Shown here: in pieces, positions 24,838-38,299 of the stretch
Numbering within the stretch: position 1 is the first letter of the stretch
How the letters are laid out: the number at the start of each line of letters is the position of its first letter
From: Diadema setosum
Lineage: Eukaryota > Echinodermata > Echinoidea > Diadematoida > Diadematidae
Reading direction: 5' to 3'
NCBI RefSeq assembly: GCF_964275005.1
Contig: NC_092696.1
Location: 30,124,953 to 30,188,952, forward strand
Length of the DNA: 64,000 nt
Notes under the pieces: model-generated
Seen by the model: the letters and a program-made list of their open reading frames with translations, nothing else
Told to the model about the DNA's origin: nothing
Databases searched by the model: none
Translations under genes and position numbers: made by a program

Positions 24838-24939
24838 CTTTAGATAATGGTTGTCTACTTGCAAAATACAGGAGATTGGTATCACACCGTCATCCGTTTT
24901 CGCATTCAACTTCGGCAACCAAGTGCCTATAACTACACA

Positions 24940-24977
<38 letters not shown>

Positions 24978-25372
24978 CTCACACAAAATAAATAAATAAA
25001 TGGTAAACTGCTATACTGTAAGAAGGTGTCTCGGAATTGTACTTGTCATTCAAAAGTCTTGGATGCAAAGGTGCTTGAATCCAAATTGGTTTCTCAAGTG
25101 GTATAAGGCGAATCCTTATCAATCCCGTCTCAGTTGGATGGAATATACTGTCAAAACATTGGTTAAGAAAAAAGCTTTAAAATAAAGTTCATCCCAGAGC
25201 CAGGAGAACACATTGAAATCACTTTTAACATTATTGCTTTTGCTCTTCATCTGTGTTGCTCCTCAGTACGTCTAGATGACATTTTTTGACTTGTTAAAAC
25301 CTGTATCATTCGGATTAGATTCTCAAGACAGTAACATTAAACTATTTATCCCTTACAGTCAACCGGAACATA

Positions 25373-26074
25373 TGTGACACTGCACCTCAAAACAAACAAA
25401 AAGTCGCCAGACATGAATTTTTAGTTAAGACCATATTCTGAAAGAGCAGACTTTAAGCTTTAAAATGATGTATAACTCAAATCAAATGGACTCTCCTAAC
25501 CTAGCTAAATATTGGAATGAAAGCACAAACTCAGGAAAAGTGTGACGTGAGAAAAGAGGCTCTGACATGTCTGAAGTACAGTGTCTATTCAAGCGCTTAA
25601 TCTTTACCAAGCCGTACTGGCTGTGCAATGAATGGGACAAAGGACAGGAAGTAAACCACCAGAGTAACAACAATGAAGGAATTATCAGATTAAACTGAAA
25701 TTAAGAATGCCTCATTACCACATTCTGTCCATAATTAGTGCCAACTTTCAAAGCAGTAGCTCTATCTTTTCAAAAGTTATTAGAGTTGAAAGTGAAGCGT
25801 GTGGACAAGGTTTTTCAGAAATGAAAAAGGGATTCTAAAGACACACCTAATCACACTATTCTAACAAAAATGTTCGAGATAAACTCCTAAAAAAAAAACA
25901 CACTTTCCTGCCCGTTTTATGATACCAAATTTTAGCATAATGTAAAAGTGATCCGCTCTTTCAGAAAATATGAAATAGTCAAGTTTGGCTAGGTTGACCC
26001 ATTTCACTTATTTTCAGTCCTCACGCAAAATCAGTGTGTGCGACTTTATGTTCGTTTTGAGGTGCACGGTCATA
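25373..26074 (-). mobile_element. TA-type MITE, copy 4
   Basis: A 702-bp member flanked by TA at 25371-25372 and 26075-26076; other units show the empty site GAACATATAAGAATATC. The right terminus has decayed to GGTCATA. It sits at a different place in the unit from copies 2 and 3, so it is an independent insertion. Confidence 0.9.
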
Positions 26075-26966
26075 TATAAGAATATCTATAATTCTGTTAC
26101 ATTTTCGACTTTCAAATTCAGTGTTTTTCAGCTCTAGGTCGCACTACGCGAAACTATTCAAGATTCACATGCAACTGACATTGCAGAGCAAACACTCAAG
26201 TATCCAACAGCACTCACTTTCCAAACAAAATGTAAAAGAACGAAACACTCTATGATCAAACTCTCATTCCTCTCCGACATACCTGTGCTCCTAACTATTC
26301 TGAATGAAAAAAAAAATGAAATGTATGTGCAATATACAACATTGAATTCTCTGACCAAACATTTCTGAAATTATTAGGATAACTAAGACCTGTATATACT
26401 ACTTTTCCAATATATTACCTATTTGGTGGTTTGTATAGCTGAGCATTTAGTCCGTTAAAGGCTCTTACTATTTGAAATCGTGTAAATCTATTCCGTTCTA
26501 AGATGAGGATCTTTTTATGGGCCATTGAAACCCCGAGCCAATATTCTGCTTCCAGTGCAAAATGTATGCCTGTGCGTTTTTGTTTTTTTTTTTCATCATG
26601 TACGTGTGCAATGTATGTGCAATATACAACATGGAATTATCTGACCACATATTTCTAAAATTATTAGGATAACTGAGAGCCGTACATGCTACTTTTCCAA
26701 TATGCTACCAATTTGGTGATTTATATAGCTGAGTATTTCTTGTATTTAAGGCTCTTTATACTATTTGAAAGCATGTAAATCTATTCGGTCTTCAGATGAG
26801 GATCTTTTTATGGGCCATTGAAACCCAGAGCCAATACATGTATTCTGCTTTCATTCTAAACTGTATGCTTTTGCGTTTGTTTTTTCATGTAAGTTCCGTT
26901 GATTTTTTCCTTGTTTGTTGGTAAGATAATCTATTCTAATGATAATCTGAATTTCTCAATTTACAG

Positions 26967-27080
26967 ATATTGATAAATGTGAAAGCAATCCTTGTCTGAA
27001 CGGAGGAACGTGTCAAGACGCTGTCAATATGTACTCGTGTCTGTGTTTACCGGGTTATAACGGGTCGAACTGCCAAACAG
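26967..27080 (+). CDS. EGF exon 11: A class, Glu4 to Lys
   Basis: The domain starts DIDKC (AAA for GAA). Residue 4 is a conserved calcium ligand of cbEGF domains, so this domain probably binds calcium poorly. Splice sites and cysteines are intact. Exon 13 carries the same change. Confidence 0.85.
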
Positions 27081-27123
27081 GTAGGCTAGGATTAGGTATT
27101 CTAGAGTAGATATAGCAAATTGC

Positions 27124-27322
27124 GGGTCTAGGGCAATTACCCCCTGGGCAATTACCCCGCACCCTTCCCCTGGCCCTAATCCTAATCCTAATCCTGAACC
27201 TAATCCTATCCCTAACTCAAACTCCTAACCCTAACCCTAACCCTAATCGTTACTCTAAGCTTACCACTAACCAGTATTTAGCCGGGGGGTAATTGCCCTC
27301 TCGGGGTAATTGCCCGGATACG
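27124..27322. mobile_element. hAT-like MITE with telomere-like interior, copy 1
   Basis: This 199-bp insertion in the A-B intron is flanked by the 8-bp duplication CAAATTGC at 27116-27123 and 27323-27330; other units show GCGAATTGCAATC uninterrupted. The termini are inverted around GGGCAATTACCCC, repeated twice at each end. The interior is a run of CCCTAA, CCTAAT and related hexamers. The 8-bp duplication suggests a hAT-type transposase. It has no coding capacity. Confidence 0.85.
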
Positions 27323-27687
27323 CAAATTGCAATCTCCTGATGCATTTTTTAATTAAAAAAAAAAAAAAAACACACGTTTGTCTTTCCTAACATTTCTTAC
27401 ATTCTTTGGAAAACTAAGACCCATACACACTACTTCACTAATAAGCTACCTGTATGTAGATTGTATAGGTGAGCATGTATTACGTTATAGGCTTTTACTA
27501 TTTGAAAGCGTGTAAATCTTTTCGGTTCTAAGATGAGAATCTTTTTTATGAGCCATTGAAACTCAGGGCAATTATTCTGCTTTTGCGTTTCAGTTTTGGC
27601 ATGTACGTTTCATTGACTTTTTCCTTATTCATTTATAAGATGACATGTTTAATATTCTAATCATAATCCGATTTTCTCCATTTACAG

Positions 27688-27801
27688 ATATTGATGAATG
27701 TGTTAGCAATCCTTGTCTGAACGGAGGAACTTGTCAGGACGATGTCAATATGTACTCGTGTTTGTGTTTACCGGGTTATAACGGGTCGAGCTGCCAAACA
27801 G
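27688..27801 (+). CDS. EGF exon 12: cbEGF domain, B class
   Basis: Standard B exon with intact splice sites and six cysteines. Its spacing from exon 11 is increased by the 199-bp MITE. Confidence 0.85.
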
Positions 27802-27901
27802 GTGAGCTAGGATTATGTACAACGCTTGTAATTTAGAGTAGCGAATAGGAATCTGCTGCTGAATTTGATAATGAAGCTAAACCTTTTGTTAGTAACCACA
27901 G

Positions 27902-28076
27902 AATTGATCAGTGTTTAATAGTAGCTATGACAAAAAATCGCGGGCGCACACACTCGCGCAGGATTCGAACCTAAGACCTCCTGATCTCCGGACAGGCGTC
28001 ATCACCACCTGAGAACCGAGCCTCCGCCCGACAGCAAGTCGGTTCAAATCCGCATAGCATGTATCGGGCACCGCGT
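27902..28076 (-). mobile_element. tRNA-derived SINE, minus copy 6
   Basis: Same insertion as at 10754. It shares GAGAACCGAGCC and a short loss (GCAAGTCGG) with the copy at 32719. Confidence 0.7.
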
Positions 28077-29204
28077 AATTTATAGGAAAAGGTTAAAAAT
28101 CAAAACGATAAGAGTGCTATTTACCCGAAATTGGGAACAATGCTTGTAAATCTACCCGCCTTTGATTAAGTATTTTTTTTTTTCATTTAATGAAATTTGA
28201 TTATTTCGATTTTATTCATTTAGAGATTATAATAGTTGGGGTCGAGACATATTTCTTTTTTCTTACTTTTTTGTGCGTAACAATGGACATAAATTATGAG
28301 AGCATGTAATTCAAAGAGGAATGAAAAAAATATTTGATGAAAATTAGTTTTGAAGTATCTGAAATATCAAAAACAGATCGAACGTAATAAAGGGTGGCAC
28401 CCATCTTTTATTACTATTCCTTTGTATTACGTTTTGCTTTATATCTCAGCAATTCAAAAACCGATTTTAAATGCCTCTTTTAATGTATGCTCTGTTCTTT
28501 ATCATGAGTGGCATCTCCAGAAAGTTAAAAGCCCAATGCTCATATCTATCAATACTATACATATCTTTCAATCTTAGAGCGCGATAATGCTCTTCTGCTT
28601 TTCAGCAGACGATATTTGTAACTTTTTACTCACAACCGACATATTTTTAAACGAATGCAAAATAACACATTGTATGATTTTTTTTTCTTTTTAACGCTAA
28701 ATGACGTACTGAACCACTACCAAATTATGGTCTATTACAGTAAGTTATGTGCATGTACATTCGAGGAGATCCAGGAGAGTTGAGCCACCCACTGAAACTT
28801 GGTTAGAGTTTACAGATGCAGCACTTTTGCCCTCCGTTGGCAGTCTGTGCTTAACATTACTGTCACTTTAGCACAAGCAAGCAGAGGTGGTACAGCAACG
28901 CAAAGACACACGTCATCAAAAACAAAACAAAACCAAAAGACAGCAGAAAAATGAACTGATGCGTTTCAGGTGTTACCTTTTCTATTACTCACATGACAAC
29001 AAATGGTTAGTCAGTGAGTTATGTGGACTCTAGGTCACATTGTTACATCTTTGATAAATTTAGTGGATTTTTTATTTTCTGGTTTTGATACGCGTAAGGA
29101 AAGTTGAAAATGGCCACGTTGAGAAGAGTTTAGCAATGCAGTCTATTAATCAAATTCATGAAATTCTTCCTCCGACATGTTTTCATGCAACAAATTGCCC
29201 TTCT

Positions 29205-29404
29205 TCGACGTAAATAAGCACTCAATTGATCAGTGTTTAATGGTAGCCAAAAATAGCCTATAACGCGGCGCCCCCGACATGCTATAAGGATCAGAACCCA
29301 AACTTGCTGTCGGGCAAAAGCTCATTGGGCTAGTGGAGATGACGCCTGTCCGGTGATCAGGAGGTCGTGGGTTCGAATCCTGCTCGAGTGTGTGCCCCCA
29401 TGGG

Positions 29405-29447
<43 letters not shown>

Positions 29448-29513
29448 TGTGTGTCTGTGTGTGTGTGTTGGTTACTATTGAACACTGATCAATTGAGTGC
29501 GTATTTACGTCGA
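29205..29513 (+). mobile_element. tRNA-derived SINE, plus copy 6
   Basis: Same insertion as at 9198, with a long TG run. It shares a CCCCCGACATGC variant with the copy at 34022. Confidence 0.7.
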
Positions 29514-29605
29514 TGTAGGGAAATTTGTCAATCAGTTGCATAAAAACATCTCGAGGAAAGAATTTCATGAAAATGAAAAAAAAAAGTTACCTGCGCGCGC
29601 GAGAG

Positions 29606-29638
<33 letters not shown>

Positions 29639-29737
29639 TTTAGATAATGGTTGTCTACTTGCAAAATACAGGAGATTGGTATCACACCGTCATCCGTTTT
29701 CGCATTCAACTTCGGCAACCAAGTGCCTATAACTACA

Positions 29738-29774
<37 letters not shown>

Positions 29775-30168
29775 TCACACAAAATAAATAAATAAATGGT
29801 AAACTGCTATACTGTAAGAAGGTGTCTCGGAATTGTACTTGTCATTCAAAAGTCTTGGATGCAAAGGTGCTTGAATCCAAATTGGTTTCTCAAGTGGTAT
29901 AAGGCGAATCCTTATCAATCCCGTCTCAGTTGGATGGAATTTACTGTCAAAACATTGGTTAAGAAAAAAGCTTTAAAATAAAGTTCATCCCAGAGCCAGG
30001 AGAACACATTGAAATCACTTTTAACATTATTGCTTTTGCTCTTCATCTGTGTTGCTCCTCAGTACGTCTAGATGACATTTTTTGACTTGTTAAAACCTGT
30101 ATCATTCGGATTAGATTCTCAAGACAGTAACATTAAACTATTTATCTCATACAGTCAACCGGAACATA

Positions 30169-30874
30169 TGTGACACTGCACCTCAAAACAAACAAAAAGT
30201 CGCCAGACATGAATTTTTAGTTAAGACCATATTCTGAAAGAGCAGACTTTAAGCTTTAAAATGATGTATAACTCAAATCAAATGGACTCTCCTAACATAC
30301 CTAAATATTGGAATGAAAGCACAAACTCAGGAAAAGTGTGAAGTGAGAAAAGAGGCTCTGACATGTCTGAAGTACAGTGTCTATTCAAGCGCTTAATCTT
30401 TACCAAGCCGTACTGGCTGTGCAATGAATGGGACAAAGGACAGGAAGTAAACCACCAGAGTAACAACAATGAAGGGATTATCAGATTAAACTGAAATTAA
30501 GCATGCCTCGATCATTACCACATTCTGTCCATAATTAGTGCCAACTTTCAAAGCAGTAGCTCTATCTTTTCAAAAGTTATTAGAGTTGAAAGTGAAGCGT
30601 GTGGACAAGGTTTTTCAGAAATGAAAAAGGGATTCTAAAGACACACCTAATCACACTATTCTACCAAAAATGTTCGAGATAAACTCCTAAAAAAAAAACA
30701 CACTTTCCTGCCCGTTTTATGATACCAAATTTTAGCATAATGTAAAAGTGACCCGCTCTTTCAGAAAATATGAAATAGTCAAGTTTGGCTAGGTTGACCC
30801 ATTTCACTTATTTTCAGTCCTCACGCAAAATCAGTGTGTGCGACTTTATGTTCGTTTTGAGGTGCACGGTCATA
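30169..30874 (-). mobile_element. TA-type MITE, copy 5
   Basis: It has the same unit position, orientation and decayed GGTCATA end as copy 4, 4796 bp away. It is a duplicate of copy 4 made by unit duplication, not a new insertion. Confidence 0.9.
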
Positions 30875-31778
30875 TATAAGAATATCTATAATTCTGTTAC
30901 ATTTTCGACTTTCAAATTCAGTGTTTTTCAGCTCTAGGTCGCACTACGCGAAACTATTCAAGATTCACATGCAACTGACATTGCAGAGCAAACACTCAAG
31001 TATCCAACAGCACTCACTTTCAAAACAAAATGTAAAAGAACGAAACACTCTATGATCAAACTCTCATTCCTCTCCGACATACCTGTGCTCCTAACTATTC
31101 TGAATGAAAAAAAAAAAATGAAATGTATGTGGAATATACAACATTGAATTCTCTGACCAAACATTTCTGAAATTATTAGGATAACTAAGACCTGTATATA
31201 CTACTTTTCCAATATATTACCTATTTGGTGGTTTGTATAGCTGAGCATTTAGTCCGTTAAAGGCTCTTACTATTTGAAATCGTGTAAATCTATTCCGTTC
31301 TAAGATGAGGATCTTTTTATGGGCCATTGAAACCCCGAGCCAATATTCTGCTTCCAGTGCAAAATGTATGCCTGTGCGTTTTTGTTTGTTTGTTTTTTTT
31401 TTTTTCATCATGTACGTGTGCAATGTATGTGCAATATACAACATGGAATTATCTGACCACATATTTCTAAAATTATTAGGATAACTGAGAGCCGTACATG
31501 CTACTTTTCCAATATGCTACCAATTTGGTGATTTATATAGCTGAGTATTTCTTGTATTTAAGGCTCTGTATACTATTTGAAAGCATGTAAATCTATTCGG
31601 TCTTCAGATGAGGATCTTTTTATGGGCCATTGAAACCCAGAGCCAATACATGTATTCTGCTTTCATTCTAAACTGTATGCTTTTGCGTTTGTTTTTTCAT
31701 GTAAGTTCCGTTGATTTTTTCCTTGTTTGTTGGTAAGATAATCTATTCTAATGATAATCTGAATTTCTCAATTTACAG

Positions 31779-31892
31779 ATATTGATAAATGTGAAAGCAA
31801 TCCTTGTCTGAACGGAGGAACGTGTCAAGACGCTGTCAATATGTACTCGTGTCTGTGTTTACCGGGTTATAACGGGTCGAACTGCCAAACAG
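31779..31892 (+). CDS. EGF exon 13: A class, Glu4 to Lys
   Basis: Same DIDKC change as exon 11, as expected from duplication of that unit. Splice sites and cysteines are intact. Confidence 0.85.
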
Positions 31893-31935
31893 GTAGGCTA
31901 GGATTAGGTATTCTAGAGTAGATATAGCAAATTGC

Positions 31936-32140
31936 GGGTCTAGGGCAATTACCCCCTGGGCAATTACCCCGCACCCTTCCCCTGGCCCTAATCCTAATCC
32001 TAATCCTGAACCTAATTCTATCCCTAACTCAAACTCCTAACCCTAACCCTAACCTTAACCCTAATCGTTACTCTAAGCTTACCACTAACCAGTATTTAGC
32101 CGGGGGGTAATTGCCCTCTCGGGGTAATTGCCCGGATACG
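31936..32140. mobile_element. hAT-like MITE with telomere-like interior, copy 2
   Basis: Duplicate of the element at 27124, with the same CAAATTGC flanks. At 205 bp it is 6 bp longer, one extra hexamer (CCTTAA type) in the telomere-like run. Confidence 0.85.
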
Positions 32141-32504
32141 CAAATTGCAATCTCCTGATGCATTTTTTAATTAAAAAAAAAAACACACACGTTTGTCTTT
32201 CCTAACATTTCTTACATTCTTTGGAAAACTAAGACCCATACACACTACTTCACTAATATGCTACCTGTATGTAGATTGTATAGGTGAGCATGTATTACGT
32301 TATAGGCTTTTACTATTTGAAAGCGTGTAAAAATCTTTTCGGTTCTAAGATGAGAATCTTTTTTATGAGCCATTGAAACTCAGGGCAATTATTCTGCTTT
32401 TGCGTTTCAGTTTTGGCATGTACGTTTCATTGACTTTTTCCTTATTCATTTATAAGATGACATGTTTAATATTCTAATCATAATCCGATTTTCTCCATTT
32501 ACAG

Positions 32505-32618
32505 ATATTGATGAATGTGTTAGCAATCCTTGTCTGAACGGAGGAACTTGTCAGGACGATGTCAATATGTACTCGTGTTTGTGTTTACCGGGTTATAACG
32601 GGTCGAGCTGCCAAACAG
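32505..32618 (+). CDS. EGF exon 14: cbEGF domain, B class
   Basis: Standard B exon with intact splice sites and six cysteines. Confidence 0.85.
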
Positions 32619-32718
32619 GTGAGCTAGGATTATGTACAACGCTTGTAATTTAGAGTAGCGAATAGGAATCTGCTGCTGAATTTGATAATGAAGCTAAACC
32701 TTTTGTTAGTAACCACAG

Positions 32719-32893
32719 AATTGATCAGTGTTTAATAGTAGCTATGACAAAAAATCGCGGGCACACACACTCGCGCAGGATTCGAACCTAAGACCTCCTG
32801 ATCTCCGGACAGGCGTCATCACCACCTGAGAACCGAGCCTCCGCCCGACAGCAAGTCGGTTCAAATCCTCATAGCATGTATCGGGCACCGCGT
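32719..32893 (-). mobile_element. tRNA-derived SINE, minus copy 7
   Basis: Same insertion as at 10754, sharing the variants of the copy at 27902. Confidence 0.7.
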
Positions 32894-34021
32894 AATTTAT
32901 AGGAAAAGGTTGAAAATCAAAACGATAAGAGTGCTATTTACCCGAAATTGGGAACAATGCTTGTAAATCTACCCCCCTTTGATTAAGTATTTTTTTTTCA
33001 TTTAATGAAATTTGATTATTTCGATTTTATTCATTTAGAGATTATAATAGTTGGGGTCGAGACATATTTCTTTTTTCTTACTTTTTTTGTGCGTAACAAT
33101 GGACATAAATTATGAGAGCATGTAATTCAAAGAGGAATGAAAAAATATTTGATGAAAATTAGTTTTTGAAGTATCTGAAATATCAAAAACAGATCGAACG
33201 TAATAAAGGGTGGCACCCATCTTTTATTACTATTCCTTTGTATTACGTTTTGCTTTATATCTCAGCAATTCAAAAACCGATTTTAAATGCCTCTTTTAAT
33301 GTATGCTCTGTTCTTTATCATGAGTGGCATCTCCAGAAAGTTAAAAGCCCAATGCTCATATCTATCAATACTATACATATCTTTCAATCTTAGAGCGCGA
33401 TAATGCTCTTCTGCTTTTCAGCAGACGATATTTGTAACTTTTTACTCACAACCGACATATTTCTAAACGAATACAAAATAACACATTGTATGATTTTTTT
33501 TTTCTTTTTAACGCTAAATGACGTACTGAACCACTACCAAATTATGGTCTATTACAGTAAGTTATGTGCATGTACATTCGAGGAGATCCAGGAGAGTTGA
33601 GCCACCCACTGAAACTTGGTTAGAGTTTACAGATGCAGCACTTTTGCCCTCCGTTGGCAGTCTGTGCTTAACATTACTGTCACTTTAGCACAAGCAAGCA
33701 GAGGTGGTACAGCAACGCAAAGACACACGTCATAAAAAACAAAACAAAACCAAAAGACAGCAGAAAAATGAACTGATGCGTTTCAGGTGTTACCTTTTCT
33801 ATTACTCACATGACAACAAATGGTTAGTCAGTGAGTTATGTGGACTCTAGGTCACATTGTTTCATCTTTGATAAATTTAGTGGATTTTTTATTTTCTGGT
33901 TTTGATACGCGTAAGGAAAGTTGAAAATGGCCACGTTGAGAAGAGTTTAGCAATGCAGTCTATTAATCAAATTCATGAAATTCTTCCTCCGACATGTTTT
34001 CATGCAAGAAATTGCCCTTCT

Positions 34022-34221
34022 TCGACGTAAATAAGCACTCAATTGATCAGTGTTTAATGGTAGCCAAAAATAGCCTACAACGCGGCGCCCCCGACATGCT
34101 ATAAGGATCAGAACCCAAACTTGCTGTCGGGCAAAAGCTCATTGGGCTAGTGGAGATGACGCCTGTCCGGTGATCAGGAGGTCGTAGGTTCGAATCCTGC
34201 TCGAGTGTGTGCCCCCATGGG

Positions 34222-34260
<39 letters not shown>

Positions 34261-34326
34261 TGTGTGTCTGTGTGTGTGTGTTGGTTACTATTAAACACTG
34301 ATCAATTGAGTGCGTATTTACGTCGA
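34022..34326 (+). mobile_element. tRNA-derived SINE, plus copy 7
   Basis: Same insertion as at 9198 and the last plus copy. The following unit has lost this segment. Confidence 0.7.
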
Positions 34327-34411
34327 TGTAGGGAAATTTGTCAATCAGTTGCATAAAAACATCTCGAGGAAAGAATTTCATGAAAATGAAAAAAAAGGTA
34401 CCTGCGCGCGC

Positions 34412-34444
<33 letters not shown>

Positions 34445-35857
34445 TTAGATAATGGTTGTCTAATTGCAAAATACAGGAGATTGGTATCACACCGTCATCC
34501 GTTTTCGCATTCAACTTCGGCAACCAAGTGCCTATAACTACACACACACATACACACCCACACACACACACACACACACACAAAATAAATAAATAAATGA
34601 TAAACTGCTATACTGTAAGAAGGTGTCTCGGAATTGTACTTGCCATTCAAAAGTCTTGGATGCAAAGGTGCTTGAAACCAAATTGGTTTCTCAAGTGGTA
34701 TAAGGCGATTCCTTATCAATCCCGTCTCAGTTGGATGGAATTTACTGTCAAAACATTGGTTAAGAAAAAAGCTTTAAAATAAAGTTCATCCCAGAGCCAG
34801 GAGAACACATTGAAATCACTTTTAACATTATTGCTTTTGCTCTTCATCTGTGTTGCTCCTCAGTACGTCTAGATGACATTTTTTTTTTTGACATGTTAAA
34901 ACCTGTATCATTCGGATTAGATTCTCAAGACAGTAACATTAAACTATTTATCCCTTGCAGTCAAGCGGAACATATAAGAATATCTATAATTCTGTTACAT
35001 TTTCGACTTTCAAATTCAGTGTTTTTCAGCTCTAGGTCGCACTACGCGAAACTATTCAAGATTCACATGCAATTGACATTGCAGAGCAAACACTCAAGTA
35101 TCCAACAGCACTCACTTTCCAAACAAAATGTAAAAGAACGAAACACTCTATGATCAAAGTCTCATTCCTCTCCGACATACCTGTGCTCCTAACTATTCTG
35201 AATGAAAGAAAAAAATGAAATGTATGTGCAATATACAACATTGAATTCTCTGACCAAACATTTCTGAAATTATTAGGATAACTAAGACCTGTACATACTA
35301 CTTTTCCAATATATTACCTATTTGGTGGATTGTATAGCTGAGCATTTAGTCCGTTAAAGGCTCTTACTATTTGAAAGCGTGTAAATCTATTCGGTTCTAG
35401 GATGAGGATCTTTTTATGGGCCATTGAAACCCCGAGCCAATATTCTGCTTCCAGTGTAAACTGTATGCCTGTGCGTTTTTTTTTTTTTTTATCATGTACG
35501 TGTACAATGTATGTGCAATATACAACATTGAATTATCTGACCACATATTTCTAAAATTATTAGGATAACTGAGAGCCGTACATGCTACTTTTCCAATATG
35601 CTACCAATTTGGTGATTTACATAGCTGAGCATTTCTTGTATTTAAGGCTCTTTATACTATTTGAAAGCATGTAAATCTATTCGGTCTTCAGATGCGGATC
35701 TTTTTATGGGCCATTGAAACCCAGAGCCAATATTCTGCTTTCATTCTAAACTGTATGCTTTTGCGTTTGTTTTTTTCATGTAAGTTCCGTTGATTTTTTC
35801 CTTGTTTGTTGGTAAGATAATCTATTCTAATGATAATCTGAATTTCTCAATTGACAG

Positions 35858-35971
35858 ATATTGATGAATGTGAAAGCAATCCTTGTCTGAACGGAGGAAC
35901 GTGTCAAGACGCTGTCAATATGTACTCGTGTCTGTGTTTACCGGGTTATAACGGGTCGAACTGCCAAACAA
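35858..35971 (+). CDS. EGF exon 15: A class, altered splice junctions
   Basis: The domain has the A-class sequence, but the last exon base is A instead of G, so the junction reads CAAACA-A then gtaggct. The acceptor reads ttgacag instead of tttacag. The donor GT is kept, but the weakened -1 position may lower inclusion. If spliced, the next residue 1 becomes Asn instead of Asp. Confidence 0.8.
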
Positions 35972-36367
35972 GTAGGCTAGGATTAGGTATTCTAGAGTAG
36001 ATATAGCGAATTGCAATCTGCTGATGCATTTTTTTTAATTCAAAAAAAGAAAACACGTTTGTCTTTCCTAATATTTCTTACATTCTTTGGAAAACTAAGA
36101 CCCATACACACTACTTCACTAATATGGTACCTGTATGTAGTTTGTATAGGTGAGCATGTATTACGTTATAGGCTTTTACTATTTGAAAGCGTGTAAATCT
36201 TTTGGGTTCTAAGATGAGAATCTTTTTATGAGCCATTGAAACTCAGGGAAATTATTCTGCTTTTGCGTTTCAGTTTTGGCATGTACGTTTCATTGACTTT
36301 TTCCTTATTCATTCATAAGATGACATGTTTAATATTCTAATCATAATCCGATTTTCTCCATTTACAG

Positions 36368-36481
36368 ATATTGATGAATGTGTTAGCAATCCTTGTCTGA
36401 ACGGAGGAACTTGTCAGGACGATGTCAATATGTACTCGTGTTTGTGTTTACCGGGTTATAACGGGTCGAGCTGCCAAACAG
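36368..36481 (+). CDS. EGF exon 16: cbEGF domain, B class
   Basis: Standard B exon with intact splice sites and six cysteines; the last B copy. Confidence 0.85.
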
Positions 36482-36591
36482 GTGAGCTAGGATTATGTAC
36501 AACGCTTGTAATTTAGAGTAGCGAATAGGAATCTGCTGCTGAATTTGACAATGAAGCTAAACCTTTTGTTAATAACCACAGAATTGATCAG

Positions 36592-36758
36592 TGTTTAATA
36601 GTAGCTATGACAAAAAATCGCGGGCGCACACACTCGCGCAGGATCGAAACCTAAGACCTCCTGATCTCCGGACAGGCCTCATCACCACCTGACCAGCGAG
36701 CCTCCGCCCGACAGCAAGTGTCGGTTCCAATCCTCATAGCATGTATCGGGCACCGCGT
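36592..36758 (-). mobile_element. tRNA-derived SINE, minus copy 8
   Basis: Same insertion as at 10754. The B box is damaged (GGATCGAAACC on the + strand at the equivalent place). Confidence 0.65.
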
Positions 36759-37519
36759 AATTTATAGGAAAAGGTTGAAAATCAAAACGATAAGAGTGCT
36801 ATTTACCCGAAATAGGGAACAATGCTTGAAAATCTACCCGCCTTTGATTAAGTATGTTTTTTTTTTCATTTAATGAAATTTGATTATTTCGATTTTATTC
36901 ATTCAGAGATTATAATAGTTGGGGTCGAGACATATTTCTTTTTTCTTACTTTTTTGTGCGTAACATGTAATTCAAAAAGGAATTAAAAAACTATTTGATG
37001 AAAATTGGTTTTGAAGTATCTGAAATATCAAAAACAGATCGAACGTAATAAAGGGTGGCACCCATGTTTCATTACTATTCCTTTGTATTACGTTTTGCTT
37101 TATATCTCAGCCATTCAAAAACCGATTTTAAATGCCTCTTTTAATGTATTCTCTGATCTTTATCATGAGTGGTATCTATATCATGAGTGGCATCTCCAGA
37201 AAGTTAAAAGCCCAATGCTCATATCTATCAATACTATACATATCTTTCAATATTAGAGCGCGATAATGCTCGTCTGCTTTTCAGCAGACGATATTTGTAA
37301 CTTTTTACTCACAACCGACATATTTCTAAACGAATGCAAAATAACACATTGTATGATTTTTTTTTTCTTTTTAACGCTAAATGACGTACTGAACCACGAC
37401 CAAATTATGGTCTATTACAGTAAGTTATGTGCATGTATATTCGGGGAGATCCAGGAGAGTTGAGCCACCCCCTGAAACTTGGTTAGAGTTTACAGATGCA
37501 GCACTTTTGCCCTCTGTTG

Positions 37520-37730
37520 GAAATTTGTCAATCAGTTGCATAAAAACATCTCGAGGAAAGAATTTTATGAAAATAAAAAAAAAAGTTACCTGCTCGCGCG
37601 AGAGAGAGTGTGTGTGTGTGTGTGTGGACTTTAGATAATGGTTGTCTACTTGCAAAATACAGGAGATTGGTATCACACCGTCATCCGTTTTCGCATTCAA
37701 CTTCGGCAACCAAGTGCCTATAACTACACA

Positions 37731-37770
<40 letters not shown>

Positions 37771-38244
37771 AAATAAATAAATGATAAACTGCTATACTGT
37801 AAGAAGGTGTCTCGGAATTGTACCTTCAATTCAAAAGTCTCGGATGCAAAGGGGCTTGGAACTAAATTCGTCTCTCAGGTGGTATAAGGCGATTCCTTAT
37901 CAATTTAGTCTCAATCAGTTGGATGGAATTCGCTCTCAAAACATTGGTTAAGAAGAAAGCTTTAAAATAAAGTTCATCTGAGAGCCAGAAGAACACATTG
38001 AATATCATTCTTAACATTATAGCTTTTGCTCCTCATCTGTGTTGCTTCTCAGTACGTCAAGATGACAATTTTTTTTTTATTTGGCATGTTACAACCTGTA
38101 TTATTCGGATTAGATTCTCAAGAGAGGAACATTAAACCATTTTCCCCTTGGAGTCAAGTGGAACATATAAGAATGTCTGTAATTTTAGTACATTTTTCGT
38201 CTTTCAAAATCAGTATTTTTCAGAACCAAGTCTCAAGTTAAATA

Positions 38245-38299
<55 letters not shown>

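Noticed and set aside
27170-27270. Interstitial telomere from a chromosome fusion
   Set aside because: The CCCTAA-type run lies inside a 199-bp element with inverted ends and an 8-bp target duplication, and is present twice by local duplication.
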